Of a DNA stretch of 7,785 nt, positions 1 to 6,965 are shown piece after piece; position 1 is the first letter of the stretch; each line of letters starts with the position of its first letter. The stretch is from Cellvibrionaceae bacterium. Lineage in GTDB: Bacteria > Pseudomonadota > Gammaproteobacteria > Pseudomonadales > Cellvibrionaceae. The translations under genes and the position numbers were made by a program. The stretch covers positions 1 through 7,785 of the forward strand of contig JAGKXA010000205.1 of the NCBI GenBank assembly GCA_021151615.1, written 5' to 3'. The notes below the pieces were generated by a model. That model was not told the origin of the DNA. It saw only the letters and a program-made list of their open reading frames with translations, and made no database searches.

Positions 1-101
1 TGCTTGGGGATTATAAGAAGTGTAAATAACTGTTTCCCGTGTCGCGCCCTGAAACGACATGGAATACAGTTTTGCGCGGATGAATAAATCGGATTTACTT
101 G

Positions 102-123
102 GCGGTTCTTGCACAGGAACCGC
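102..123. promoter_or_regulatory. Hyphenated palindrome, candidate operator of the sugar operon
   Basis: The arms GCGGTTC (102-108) and GAACCGC (117-123) are perfect reverse complements separated by 8 nt, and the centre TGCA (110-113 region) adds partial symmetry. No T-run follows on either strand, so it does not read as a terminator. Its place about 90 nt before the first start codon of a catabolic operon fits a dimeric repressor or activator site, for example of a LacI- or GntR-type regulator. The regulator itself is not in the window, and the role is inference. Confidence 0.45.
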
Positions 124-145
124 AATAATCACCTTCTAAACAGAT

Positions 146-172
146 GTTAATAACTATAGCCGTTAATAACTA
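146..172. repeat. Tandem 11-bp direct repeat with 16-bp period in the operon leader
   Basis: GTTAATAACTA occurs at 146-156 and again, identically, at 162-172. Each copy contains GTTA-A-TAAC, a dyad of four-base arms around one central base. Repeat starts are 16 bp apart, so they are roughly one and a half helical turns from each other. The pair lies just upstream of the ribosome binding site of the first gene, where a DNA-binding protein or an effect on translation is possible. No known regulator is recognised. Confidence 0.5.
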
Positions 173-199
173 AAGGATGCCAGACATCCAGCCACTGCC

Positions 200-204
200 G
201 GAGA
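200..204 (+). promoter_or_regulatory. Ribosome binding site that decides the first gene's start
   Basis: GGAGA sits 5 nt before ATG 210, a normal Shine-Dalgarno arrangement. The other in-frame ATG at 177 has its AAAGG directly touching the start codon, with no spacing, and would add 11 residues ahead of the conserved beginning of the protein. ATG 210 is therefore preferred. Confidence 0.7.
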
Positions 205-209
205 TACCT

Positions 210-1262
210 ATGAAAACCCTGAAAGGCCCTGCCATTTTCCTTGCCCAATTTTTGGGCGATACCGCGCCCTTTAACAACCTGGAGAATATCGCTGCCTGGG
301 TCTCCAGCCTGGGTTTTAAAGGGGTGCAGATTCCTACCTGGGACAAGCGCGTATTTGATTTGGAACAGGCAGCTAACAGTCTGGATTATTGCAAAAACTT
401 TCAGGCAACCCTCGCCAAACACGGCTTGGTGGCAACAGAATTATCGACCCACTTGCAGGGTCAATTAGTGGCTGTACATCCGGCTTACGATGAAATGTTT
501 GACGGCTTTGCGCCAGAGTCGGTGCGCGGGAATCCGGCCGCGCGTCAGGCGTGGGCGGTTGAACAATTAATGTTGGCTGCCAGAGCGAGTAAAAATCTTG
601 GCTTGAAAGCGCACGCTACTTTTTCTGGCGCGTTGCTATGGCCCTTCCTCTACCCTTGGCCGCAGCGCCCGGCGGGTTTGGTGGAAAATGGTTTTGCGGA
701 ATTGGCAAAGCGCTGGAAACCAATTCTGGACGCATTCGATGCAGCGGGTGTGGATGTGTGCTATGAGATCCACCCGGGCGAGGATTTGCATGATGGCGCA
801 ACTTTCGAGCGCTTTTTGAAAGCGGTAGATAATCATCCGCGCGCAAATATTTTGTTCGATCCATCGCATTTTGTGTTGCAGCAACTCGATTACCTTGCCT
901 TCATTGACCGCTATCACACGCGCATCAAAATGTTCCATGTGAAAGATGCGGAATTTAATCCAAGCGCACAGCAAGGTGTTTATGGAGGTTACGAAAGTTG
1001 GGTGGACCGCGCTGGTCGTTTCCGTTCACTCGGCGATGGCCAGGTAGATTTCAAGCAAATTTTTTCCAAATTCGCCGCCTACGATTACGAAGGCTGGGCG
1101 GTGTTGGAATGGGAGTGCTGCCTGAAGCATCCGGAAGTCGGTGCAGAAGAAGGTGCGAAATTTATTGCGCAACACATTATTAAAGTGACCGAGCGCGCGT
1201 TTGATGATTTTGCCAAAAGCGGAATTGATGAAACAAAAAACCGCCGCATTCTCGGTCTTTAA
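210..1262 (+). CDS. Sugar phosphate isomerase/epimerase family TIM-barrel protein
   Basis: A 350-residue cytoplasmic protein of the AP-endonuclease-2/xylose-isomerase-like TIM-barrel superfamily. No signal peptide is visible. Candidate metal ligands lie on successive strands as in the family: E186 in CYEIHPGEDLHDG, D217 in ILFDPSH, H243 in MFHVKD and E300 in VLEWE. Other strongly family-like stretches are TELSTHLQGQLVAVHPAYD (about 76-94), the aromatic/proline-rich YPWPQRPAG (148-156) and GGYESWVDRAGRFRSLGDG (259-277). Such enzymes bind a divalent metal and isomerise, epimerise or cleave sugars and keto-sugars; the substrate cannot be read from sequence. It is followed after 31 nt by a Gfo/Idh/MocA oxidoreductase and then a permease, a pairing common in catabolic clusters for modified or 3-keto sugars, which is the basis for inferring a catabolic role. 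The start is ATG 210; ATG 177 would add 11 residues. Family confidence is high, reaction unknown. Confidence 0.88.
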   Translation: MKTLKGPAIFLAQFLGDTAPFNNLENIAAWVSSLGFKGVQIPTWDKRVFDLEQAANSLDYCKNFQATLAKHGLVATELSTHLQGQLVAVHPAYDEMFDGFAPESVRGNPAARQAWAVEQLMLAARASKNLGLKAHATFSGALLWPFLYPWPQRPAGLVENGFAELAKRWKPILDAFDAAGVDVCYEIHPGEDLHDGATFERFLKAVDNHPRANILFDPSHFVLQQLDYLAFIDRYHTRIKMFHVKDAEFNPSAQQGVYGGYESWVDRAGRFRSLGDGQVDFKQIFSKFAAYDYEGWAVLEWECCLKHPEVGAEEGAKFIAQHIIKVTERAFDDFAKSGIDETKNRRILGL

Positions 1263-1293
1263 TGGTTAGCTTCCAGTTTCAGGAAATAAAATT

Positions 1294-2439
1294 ATGACAA
1301 CACCAAGAATTCGTTATTCCATGGTCGGTGGTGGCCGCGGTGCATTTATCGGCGCTGTGCATCGCATTGCCGCGCGAATGGATGACCGTTTTGAATTGGT
1401 TGCCGGCGCCCTTTCATCCAATCCGGAAAATGCAAAATTATCCGCTGCAGATTTGCATATTGCTGCCGATCGCGCTTACACCTCCTTTGAAGAAATGCTG
1501 CGCGTAGAAAAAACGCGCGCCGATGGTATTCAGGCTGTCGTAATTGTTACGCCGAATCATATGCACTTTCCGGTGGCCAAAGCTTGCTTGGAAGCTGGTA
1601 TTGATGTGATTTGCGACAAGCCGGTCACACGTACCTTGGAAGAAGCATTGGAGCTTGAGCAAATTGTGAAAAAAAGCGGCTGTTTTTTTGCGCTCACCCA
1701 CAACTACTCCGCCTATCCATTGGTGCGTTACGCGCGCGAGTTGGTTGAGCAGGGCAAGCTTGGAAAAGTGCGTGTCGTCCAGGTTGAATATCCACAAGAG
1801 TGGCTGACAGAAGCGGCGGCTGATGATAACAAGCAGGCATCATGGCGCACTGATCCGGCGCGCTCCGGCGCGGCCGGTTGCCTGGGTGATATAGGCACTC
1901 ATGCATTCCAACTCGCGCGCTTTATTACGCAGCAAAAACTCAGTGCGGTGAGCGCCGACTTAACCAGTTTTGTCGACGGTCGTTTGGTAGATGATAACGT
2001 TCACGCACTGTTGCGTTTTGATGGTGGTGCCAAAGGTATGTTGTGGTCGAGCCAGGTTGCTCCCGGCTGTGAAAATGGTTTGCGCATTCGCGTATATGGA
2101 GATAAAGCGGGTATCGAATGGGCGCAGGAAAATCCCAACGAATTGTGGTTTGGCGAATTAAATAAACCGCGGCAGCGTATTACTCGTCGCGGCGATATCG
2201 GTAGTGAAATAGCCGCGCGCGGAATGCGTACTCCCGGCGGTCACCCGGAAGGTTATCTCGAAGGGTTCGCCAACTTGTACAAAGATATTGCCGATATTTT
2301 GGTAGCCCGTCAGGCGGGTGAAAATCACTTCCTGCAAAACTGGGTGCCGAATATTGACACAGGTGTGGAAGGCATGCGCTTTATTAACGCTGTGCTAACC
2401 TCAAGTCAGCGCGATGGTGTTTGGACCCCGCTGGTGTAG
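1294..2439 (+). CDS. Gfo/Idh/MocA family NAD(P)-dependent oxidoreductase
   Basis: A 381-residue cytoplasmic dehydrogenase. The N-terminal Rossmann domain begins at once with the dinucleotide loop VGGGRGAFIG (11-20), followed by VIVTPNHMHFPVA (83-95) and the family's DKP motif (108-110), whose K109 is the expected catalytic lysine. The C-terminal alpha/beta domain carries GDIGTH (198-203), with D199 and H203 as likely substrate or proton-relay residues, and a WRTDPARSG stretch (184-192). Relatives oxidise or reduce a hydroxyl or keto group of sugars, inositols or sugar derivatives, and several act on 3-keto-glycosides. Length is normal for the family. The ribosome binding site AGGAAA (1281-1286) stands 7 nt before ATG. 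It lies between the TIM-barrel enzyme and the permease, so it probably acts on the same imported compound. The exact substrate and cofactor preference are not determinable here. Confidence 0.92.
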   Translation: MTTPRIRYSMVGGGRGAFIGAVHRIAARMDDRFELVAGALSSNPENAKLSAADLHIAADRAYTSFEEMLRVEKTRADGIQAVVIVTPNHMHFPVAKACLEAGIDVICDKPVTRTLEEALELEQIVKKSGCFFALTHNYSAYPLVRYARELVEQGKLGKVRVVQVEYPQEWLTEAAADDNKQASWRTDPARSGAAGCLGDIGTHAFQLARFITQQKLSAVSADLTSFVDGRLVDDNVHALLRFDGGAKGMLWSSQVAPGCENGLRIRVYGDKAGIEWAQENPNELWFGELNKPRQRITRRGDIGSEIAARGMRTPGGHPEGYLEGFANLYKDIADILVARQAGENHFLQNWVPNIDTGVEGMRFINAVLTSSQRDGVWTPLV

Positions 2440-2473
2440 TTTTTTATTAACAATAACAACAGGTAAAGATTTC

Positions 2474-3682
2474 ATGACCACCTCTTCGACAATAAACCCC
2501 CAGCGGTTATTTACCGCTTGTTGCATTGCGCTGATTGTAACGGCCATGACCTTCGCGATTCGCGCGGGTATTTTGACTGAACTCAGTGTTAAATTTAATT
2601 TCAACAACACCGAGTTAGGTTGGATCAACGGCATGGCGTTTTTGGGGTTCCCGATCGCCATGATGTTTGGTGGCTTGATTTATAACTATGTTGGCGCACG
2701 CACGCTTATGTATTTGGCGTTCGCCTGTCATCTGCTGGGATTGGTGTTGACCATTACGGCGGGCGGCTTTTGGACGCTGTTACTGTCGAGTTTTTTTATT
2801 GGCTTTGCTAACGGTTCTGTAGAGGCTGCCTGTAATCCTCTGATCGCCGATATTTATCACACTCGCAAAACGGCGATGCTGAATAAATTCCACGTTTGGT
2901 TCCCGGGCGGCATCGTGATCGGTTCGCTGGTGTCGGCACTGATGACCAAATTGGGGTTGGGCTGGCAGATGCAAATCGCGATTATGATTATTCCGACACT
3001 GATTTACGGCTTTATGATTTTCGGTCAGCCCTTCCCGACTATGGCTAACTCCGAGACTTCAACGGCAACCAATATCAGAGCACTGTTTTCACCGCTGTTC
3101 CTATTTATGATGGTGTGTATGACCATGACGGCCATTTCGGAATTTGGTGCGCAACAGTGGGTAGGCCGCATTTTCGAGTCTTCCGATGTGCACCCCATGA
3201 TGATTCTGGCGTTAACTGCAGGTTTGATGGCGCTTGGACGTTTTTTTGCGGGCCCGCTCGTGCACGCGTTTAATCCGGCCGGTGTATTGGTTATCTCCGC
3301 CATTGTGACCACCATCGGTTTGCTGCTGTTGAGCCAGGCTTCAGGTTTTATGATTTATGTATCAGCAGCGGTATTTGCACTGGGCGTTACCTATTTCTGG
3401 CCAACCATGATTGGTTTTACCAGTGAGTACACAGCTAAAACCGGTGCTTTGGGAATGTCGCTGATGGGGGGAGCCGGCATGTTTTCCGTAAGTATGTGGA
3501 ACCCTGTTATCGGTGGTTGGCTGGATGCCGCGAAGAAAGAGGCGATTGAAAGCGGAGTAACCGGTGATGCTGTTGAACTGGTGGCCGGTCAGGCAACTCT
3601 GCAAAGTTTGGCGATGATTCCCGGTGTATTAATTATCGCATTTGGGGTGTTGTTTTTACTGCGAAAACGCTTTGCCCATTGA
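2474..3682 (+). CDS. MFS sugar permease
   Basis: A 402-residue inner-membrane protein with about twelve hydrophobic segments, roughly at 13-35, 52-73, 78-98, 99-120, 139-160, 165-186, 204-224, 243-263, 268-288, 291-312, 323-348 and 380-397, and a hydrophilic middle loop near 187-203. GRFFAGPL (255-262) resembles the repeated MFS loop motif in the second half; GGLIYNYVGAR (66-76) is its degenerate counterpart in the first. NKFHVWFPGG (137-146) recalls fucose/glucose-type proton symporters, so a sugar substrate is likely, given the two sugar enzymes upstream. The start at 2474 is chosen because AGGTAA (2461-2466) precedes it by 7 nt; an in-frame ATG at 2414 would overlap the previous gene and add 20 residues without a site. 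It is the last gene of the operon, ending 13 nt before a strong terminator. Whether it works by proton symport is inference. Confidence 0.9.
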   Translation: MTTSSTINPQRLFTACCIALIVTAMTFAIRAGILTELSVKFNFNNTELGWINGMAFLGFPIAMMFGGLIYNYVGARTLMYLAFACHLLGLVLTITAGGFWTLLLSSFFIGFANGSVEAACNPLIADIYHTRKTAMLNKFHVWFPGGIVIGSLVSALMTKLGLGWQMQIAIMIIPTLIYGFMIFGQPFPTMANSETSTATNIRALFSPLFLFMMVCMTMTAISEFGAQQWVGRIFESSDVHPMMILALTAGLMALGRFFAGPLVHAFNPAGVLVISAIVTTIGLLLLSQASGFMIYVSAAVFALGVTYFWPTMIGFTSEYTAKTGALGMSLMGGAGMFSVSMWNPVIGGWLDAAKKEAIESGVTGDAVELVAGQATLQSLAMIPGVLIIAFGVLFLLRKRFAH

Positions 3683-3695
3683 GAGTTCACACGAG

Positions 3696-3733
3696 AAAAA
3701 CAAAAAGCGCCCTTGGTGGCGCTTTTTGTTTTT
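3696..3733 (+). terminator. Intrinsic terminator of the sugar operon
   Basis: A perfect 16-bp inverted repeat pairs 3696-3711 (AAAAACAAAAAGCGCC) with 3718-3733 (its exact complement), around the 6-nt loop CTTGGT. The GC-rich top of the stem is followed by TTTTTGTTTTT. It begins 13 nt after the permease stop codon. Because the left arm is A-rich, the same element could also stop leftward transcription that runs past dxs. Confidence 0.94.
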
Positions 3734-4030
3734 GCGCAGCCACAAATTGAGGCGACAAGTTGTAATCTGATGTAATAAGTTGATGCGTTATGCGACAAAT
3801 ATAGGAACTGGTTCTCATTTGTGGTGCAGCTAATTGGGTTTTTTGAATGACCGGGTGTATAAATACTCTCGCATGACCATGATATGAGTGAGTGGTTTAG
3901 TGAGCTCAAAGGGACTTGAGTTTCCACCTTCCTTCCCTGTATTTCCCCCTTTGTTAAATACATCTAAATCCAATTATTAAATTAGTGTTTAGTACAATTT
4001 GCGTTGTATAGGCAGATGTTTTCGCGCGCG
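3734..4030. other. Convergent intergenic region without a recognised gene
   Basis: About 300 bases lie between the operon terminator and the inverted repeat downstream of dxs. Reading frames are short and unlike protein. One forward promoter-like match is TTGGGT (3834-3839), an 18-nt spacer, and TATAAA (3858-3863); the -10 is 5 of 6, the -35 only 3 of 6. If it works, transcription would start near 3870 and could run to the hairpin at 4031-4069. Otherwise nothing is recognised. Confidence 0.35.
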
Positions 4031-4080
4031 TGAATAAACAGCTTGGGACATACCTGCGCTGTTTATTCATTTGGGTTTTG
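4031..4080 (+). terminator. 12-bp inverted repeat with T-rich right flank, possible terminator
   Basis: TGAATAAACAGC (4031-4042) is the exact reverse complement of GCTGTTTATTCA (4058-4069), with a 15-nt loop. On the + strand it is followed by TTTGGGTTTTG, a broken T-run; on the - strand, the direction of dxs, it is followed by CGCGCGCGAAAAC, which is not terminator-like. It lies 19 bp beyond the dxs stop. It may stop rightward transcription from entering dxs antisense, or protect the dxs mRNA end. The stem is AT-rich, so termination strength is doubtful. Confidence 0.45.
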
Positions 4081-4088
4081 TATTGGGT

Positions 4089-5999
4089 TTAACTCGCGGC
4101 GAGCGGTTTTGGCGACTCCAGTTGAGTCAAGCGTGTGCGGATGCTTGCTTCAATCGATGTGGCGTCCAATCCTTGCGTGGCGAGCTGTTGTTTTTGGCTG
4201 TCGTGATCGACAAACTCATCAGCAAACCCCAGTTGTAATACAGGGACGGTCAACCCTATTGATTGCAGGTACTCAGTTACCGCGCTACCAGCACCGCCCG
4301 CGATAGCGTTCTCTTCCAGCGTCACTAATAAATCATGGTTTGATGCCATTTTTTCTATCAATTCGGTATCTAGCGGTTTAACAAAACGCATGTCGCACAG
4401 GCTGGCGTTGATATTGTCTGCAGCTATTTGGGCATTTGTCAGCAATGTACCAAAACATAAGAGTGCAACCCCTTTTCCCTCGCGCTTAATTAGCCCCTTG
4501 CCAATAGGTACAGCGATCATGGTTGGATTGATGGCTACGCCAGTACCTGTACCGCGAGGATAGCGGACGGCGGCGGGCCCCTGGTGTTGGTAAGCGGTAT
4601 AGAGAAGCTGGCGGCATTCGTTTTCATCGCTAGGTGCGGCGATAACCATATTGGGGATGCAGCGCAGGTAGCTGATATCAAAACTGCCCGCATGAGTTGG
4701 GCCATCCTCTCCAACTAATCCGGCGCGATCAATGGCGAAGGTTACATCCAAATTTTGCAGGGCTACGTCATGTACTAGCTGGTCATAGGCGCGTTGTAAA
4801 AAGGTTGAGTAGATCGCGACAACCGGTTTTTGGCCCTCGCAAGCCATGCCAGCAGCCAGGGTAACAGCATGTTGTTCGGCGATGGCGACATCATAGAATC
4901 GCTCGGGGTAGGCAGTAGAGAACGCAACCATGCCTGAGCCTTCGCACATGGCAGGCGTAATTCCAATCAATTTGCTGTCTTGCTGGGCCATATCGCACAG
5001 CCACTGGCCAAATACATCCTGATATTTTAGTTTTTTCGTGGCGTTTACCGCGCCTATGGCAGCTTTTTTGGGTTCGATTTTATTAAGGGCATGGTAACCA
5101 ACGGGATCTAACTCCGCCGGCTCAAAGCCTTTGCCTTTCTGGGTGATGATATGAAGCAGTTTGGGACCTTTAATTTCGCGCAGGCTGCGTAGGCAACGAA
5201 TTAAATCGCTCAGGTCGTGGCCGTTGATTGGGCCGACATAGTTAAAGCCCATTTCTTCAAACAGGGTTCCAGGGGACATAAAACCCTTGAAATGTTCTTC
5301 CGTGCGACGGGCAAATTCCCAGGCAGGGGGGATTTTCCCCAATACCTGTTTGCTACCTTCGCGTAATGAATTGTAGAACTTGCTCGCCCAGATTTTAGAT
5401 AGATAAGTGGATAATCCGCCGACATTGGGTGAGATGGACATATTGTTGTCATTGAGTATGACTAGCATATCGGTTTCGGTGTGTGCGGCATGGTTCAACG
5501 CTTCGAACGCCATGCCTGCGGTCATGGCTCCATCGCCAATAATGGCCGCCACCTTGCGCTCCACACCTGCCATTCTGGCTCCTATCGCCATGCCTTGCGC
5601 GGCACTGATGGAAGTACTGGAGTGGCCCACACCAAAGGTGTCGTACTCGCTTTCTTCGCGCTTGGGGAAACCGGATAGGCCCCCGCCTTGGCGAATACTG
5701 CTCAGGCGCTCCCGGCGCGAGGTCAGAATTTTATGGGGATAAGTTTGATGGCCCACATCCCATACCAGCCGATCATTGGGAGTTTGATAAACGTAATGCA
5801 GGGCGATGGTTAGTTCCACTACGCCAAGGCCAGCACCAAAATGCCCGCCAGTTTGACCGACGCTGTATAACAAAAAGGCGCGCAGCTCTTCTGCCAGCTC
5901 GGGCAGTTGTTTCTCGCTGAGTTGGCGCAGGTCAGCAGGGTTATCAATGCTGTCCAGCAGTGGAGTCAGCGGGCGGCTGGTGGGGATTTCGTTATGCAT
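4089..5999 (-). CDS. dxs: 1-deoxy-D-xylulose-5-phosphate synthase
   Basis: A 636-residue cytoplasmic thiamin-diphosphate enzyme that condenses pyruvate with D-glyceraldehyde 3-phosphate to DXP, the first step of the MEP isoprenoid route, also feeding thiamin and pyridoxal synthesis. Diagnostic features in order: GQTGGHFGAGLG (48-59) with the active-site H53; the ThDP/Mg motif GDG (155-157) to NDN (183-185); the interdomain linker near 305-325; the transketolase pyrimidine domain with AEQHAVTLAAG (374-384), E375 being the catalytic glutamate; DRAGLVGEDGPTHAG (424-438), H436 matching the known catalytic histidine; and the C-terminal transketolase domain to 636. Length is normal. The start agrees with pseudomonad DXS proteins, although the Shine-Dalgarno is poor (see the spacer entry). 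It follows ispA by 78 nt and is the last gene of the xseB-ispA-dxs group; ribA, sometimes next in related genomes, is absent. Confidence 0.98.
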   Translation of the reverse strand: MHNEIPTSRPLTPLLDSIDNPADLRQLSEKQLPELAEELRAFLLYSVGQTGGHFGAGLGVVELTIALHYVYQTPNDRLVWDVGHQTYPHKILTSRRERLSSIRQGGGLSGFPKREESEYDTFGVGHSSTSISAAQGMAIGARMAGVERKVAAIIGDGAMTAGMAFEALNHAAHTETDMLVILNDNNMSISPNVGGLSTYLSKIWASKFYNSLREGSKQVLGKIPPAWEFARRTEEHFKGFMSPGTLFEEMGFNYVGPINGHDLSDLIRCLRSLREIKGPKLLHIITQKGKGFEPAELDPVGYHALNKIEPKKAAIGAVNATKKLKYQDVFGQWLCDMAQQDSKLIGITPAMCEGSGMVAFSTAYPERFYDVAIAEQHAVTLAAGMACEGQKPVVAIYSTFLQRAYDQLVHDVALQNLDVTFAIDRAGLVGEDGPTHAGSFDISYLRCIPNMVIAAPSDENECRQLLYTAYQHQGPAAVRYPRGTGTGVAINPTMIAVPIGKGLIKREGKGVALLCFGTLLTNAQIAADNINASLCDMRFVKPLDTELIEKMASNHDLLVTLEENAIAGGAGSAVTEYLQSIGLTVPVLQLGFADEFVDHDSQKQQLATQGLDATSIEASIRTRLTQLESPKPLAAS

Positions 6000-6077
6000 T
6001 CAGCGTCATCAATCTGGTTATAGTTGTGGGGCAAATTCTGCAAGCTTGCCATTGTAGGCAGCTTGTTTAGAGCTTGG
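6000..6077 (-). other. ispA-dxs spacer with repeated CAAGCT and weak dxs initiation signals
   Basis: The 78-nt gap plus the ispA stop contains AGCTTG four times on the + strand (6043, 6060, 6071, 6080), read as CAAGCT in the mRNA. One lies in the palindrome GCAAGCTTGC (6040-6049). A possible dxs -10, TATAAC, lies at 6017-6022 on the - strand but without a good -35. The dxs start lacks a clear Shine-Dalgarno; instead a five-codon frame, ATG ACG CTG AAT GCA TAA (6009 down to 5992), overlaps the dxs ATG. Any regulatory role is inference. Confidence 0.4.
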
Positions 6078-6965
6078 CTAGCTTGCTCTTCGGATTATGT
6101 AGTCTGCCAATTGGCGTAGATATATCGCTTGTTCTGTAAAGGCATCCAGTGCTGTAAGTGCCTGCCGGTGTAGTTCGGCCGTTTTGGCTTTTGCTGTTTC
6201 CAGTCCGAGCAGGGAGACATAGGTAGGTTTATTGCGGGCGATATCGGCGCCTTGCTGTTTTCCCAGTGTTGCTGTGTCTGCAGTGACGTCAAGAATGTCA
6301 TCCTGTACTTGAAAGGCGAGTCCAATTGCAGCGGCATAGTCATCCAGTGCCTTTAGCTGCTGGTGATTTGCGCCAGCGGCTAGCGCCCCCATGGCGACGC
6401 TCGCACGGATAAGTGCGCCAGTCTTGTATCTGTGCATTGTTTCCAGTTCGTGCAAATTCAATTGCTGGTCTACAGCAGCCAAGTCTATCGCCTGACCTAA
6501 TACCATCCCCTTTGCCCCGGAGGCATTTGCCAACTGGCCAACTAGTTGTACTTTGCGTTCTGCTGAGACTTTTGCATTCAAAAGCAGCTCAAACGCCAGT
6601 GTTTGTAACCCATCTCCTGCCAAAATTGCAGTGGCCTCATTAAAGGCGATGTGGCAGGTGGGCTTGCCTCGACGCAAGTCATCGTCATCCATAGCAGGCA
6701 AGTCGTCATGTACCAAGCTGTAGGAGTGCAAGCACTCTAATGAGCAAGCAATCGGGTCTATATCTGCCAGATCAATACTTGGGTCAATTGTCAGGGCGGC
6801 GGCATAGGCCAATGTTGGTCGCACACGTTTGCCGCCGTTAAACAGGCTATATCGCATAGCTGTTACTAACTGGGTAGGGTCGATTTGTTCTGGAAGATAA
6901 TGATCCAAAGCACTATCAACGCGCTGGCGACAGTTTTGAGCAAATTGACTAAAATGGCCGGTCAT
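6078..6965 (-). CDS. ispA: Farnesyl diphosphate synthase (geranyltranstransferase)
   Basis: A 295-residue soluble all-alpha prenyltransferase that joins two isopentenyl diphosphates to dimethylallyl diphosphate to give farnesyl diphosphate, precursor of undecaprenyl lipid carrier and quinone side chains. The first aspartate-rich motif is DDLPAMDDDDLRRG (87-100) with the two-residue Pro-Ala insertion typical of bacterial FPP synthases, and Y82 sits five residues before it, the position that limits chain length to C15. The second motif is QDDILD (221-226). GGKRVRP (44-50) and RYKTGAL (179-185), with K181, are the expected diphosphate-binding segments. Its ATG overlaps the xseB stop codon as ATGA, so the two are probably translationally coupled. 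Length is normal for the family. The product feeds from the MEP pathway begun by dxs downstream in the same direction. Confidence 0.97.
   Translation of the reverse strand: MTGHFSQFAQNCRQRVDSALDHYLPEQIDPTQLVTAMRYSLFNGGKRVRPTLAYAAALTIDPSIDLADIDPIACSLECLHSYSLVHDDLPAMDDDDLRRGKPTCHIAFNEATAILAGDGLQTLAFELLLNAKVSAERKVQLVGQLANASGAKGMVLGQAIDLAAVDQQLNLHELETMHRYKTGALIRASVAMGALAAGANHQQLKALDDYAAAIGLAFQVQDDILDVTADTATLGKQQGADIARNKPTYVSLLGLETAKAKTAELHRQALTALDAFTEQAIYLRQLADYIIRRAS

Larger units (their letters stand above)
1..209 (+). other. Leader/intergenic region upstream of the sugar operon
   Basis: No complete gene is visible here. One forward frame is open from the left edge to a TAA at 27-29 and would end in LGDYKKCK; this could be the tail of an upstream gene, but eight codons cannot decide it. 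Another frame is open to a TAA at 85-87, but its translation is Cys-rich and does not look like protein. The stretch holds two regulatory-looking elements annotated separately (102-123 and 146-172). A weak promoter reading is TTGGCG at 99-104 with CAATAA at 123-128, spacer 18 nt, which would place the palindrome between the two hexamers. That promoter is inference from weak matches. Confidence 0.4.

Noticed and set aside
1..84. Open frame from the left edge ending at TAA 85-87 as the tail of an upstream gene
   Set aside because: The translation is rich in Cys and Arg and looks non-coding; another frame stopping at 27-29 is equally possible.
99..112. Sigma-54 promoter (GG at 101 and GC at 111)
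   Set aside because: GG and GC are 10 nt apart instead of the required 12.
177..209. Upstream ATG for the TIM-barrel gene
   Set aside because: AAAGG touches the start codon with no spacing, while ATG 210 has GGAGA at 5 nt and begins the conserved part of the protein.
2414..2473. Upstream ATG for the MFS permease
   Set aside because: It lies inside the preceding gene and has no ribosome binding site; ATG 2474 has AGGTAA 7 nt before it.
4030..4058. dxs terminator on the - strand at the 12-bp inverted repeat
   Set aside because: On the - strand the stem is followed by CGCGCGCGAAAAC and no T-run, so classical termination of dxs there is not supported.
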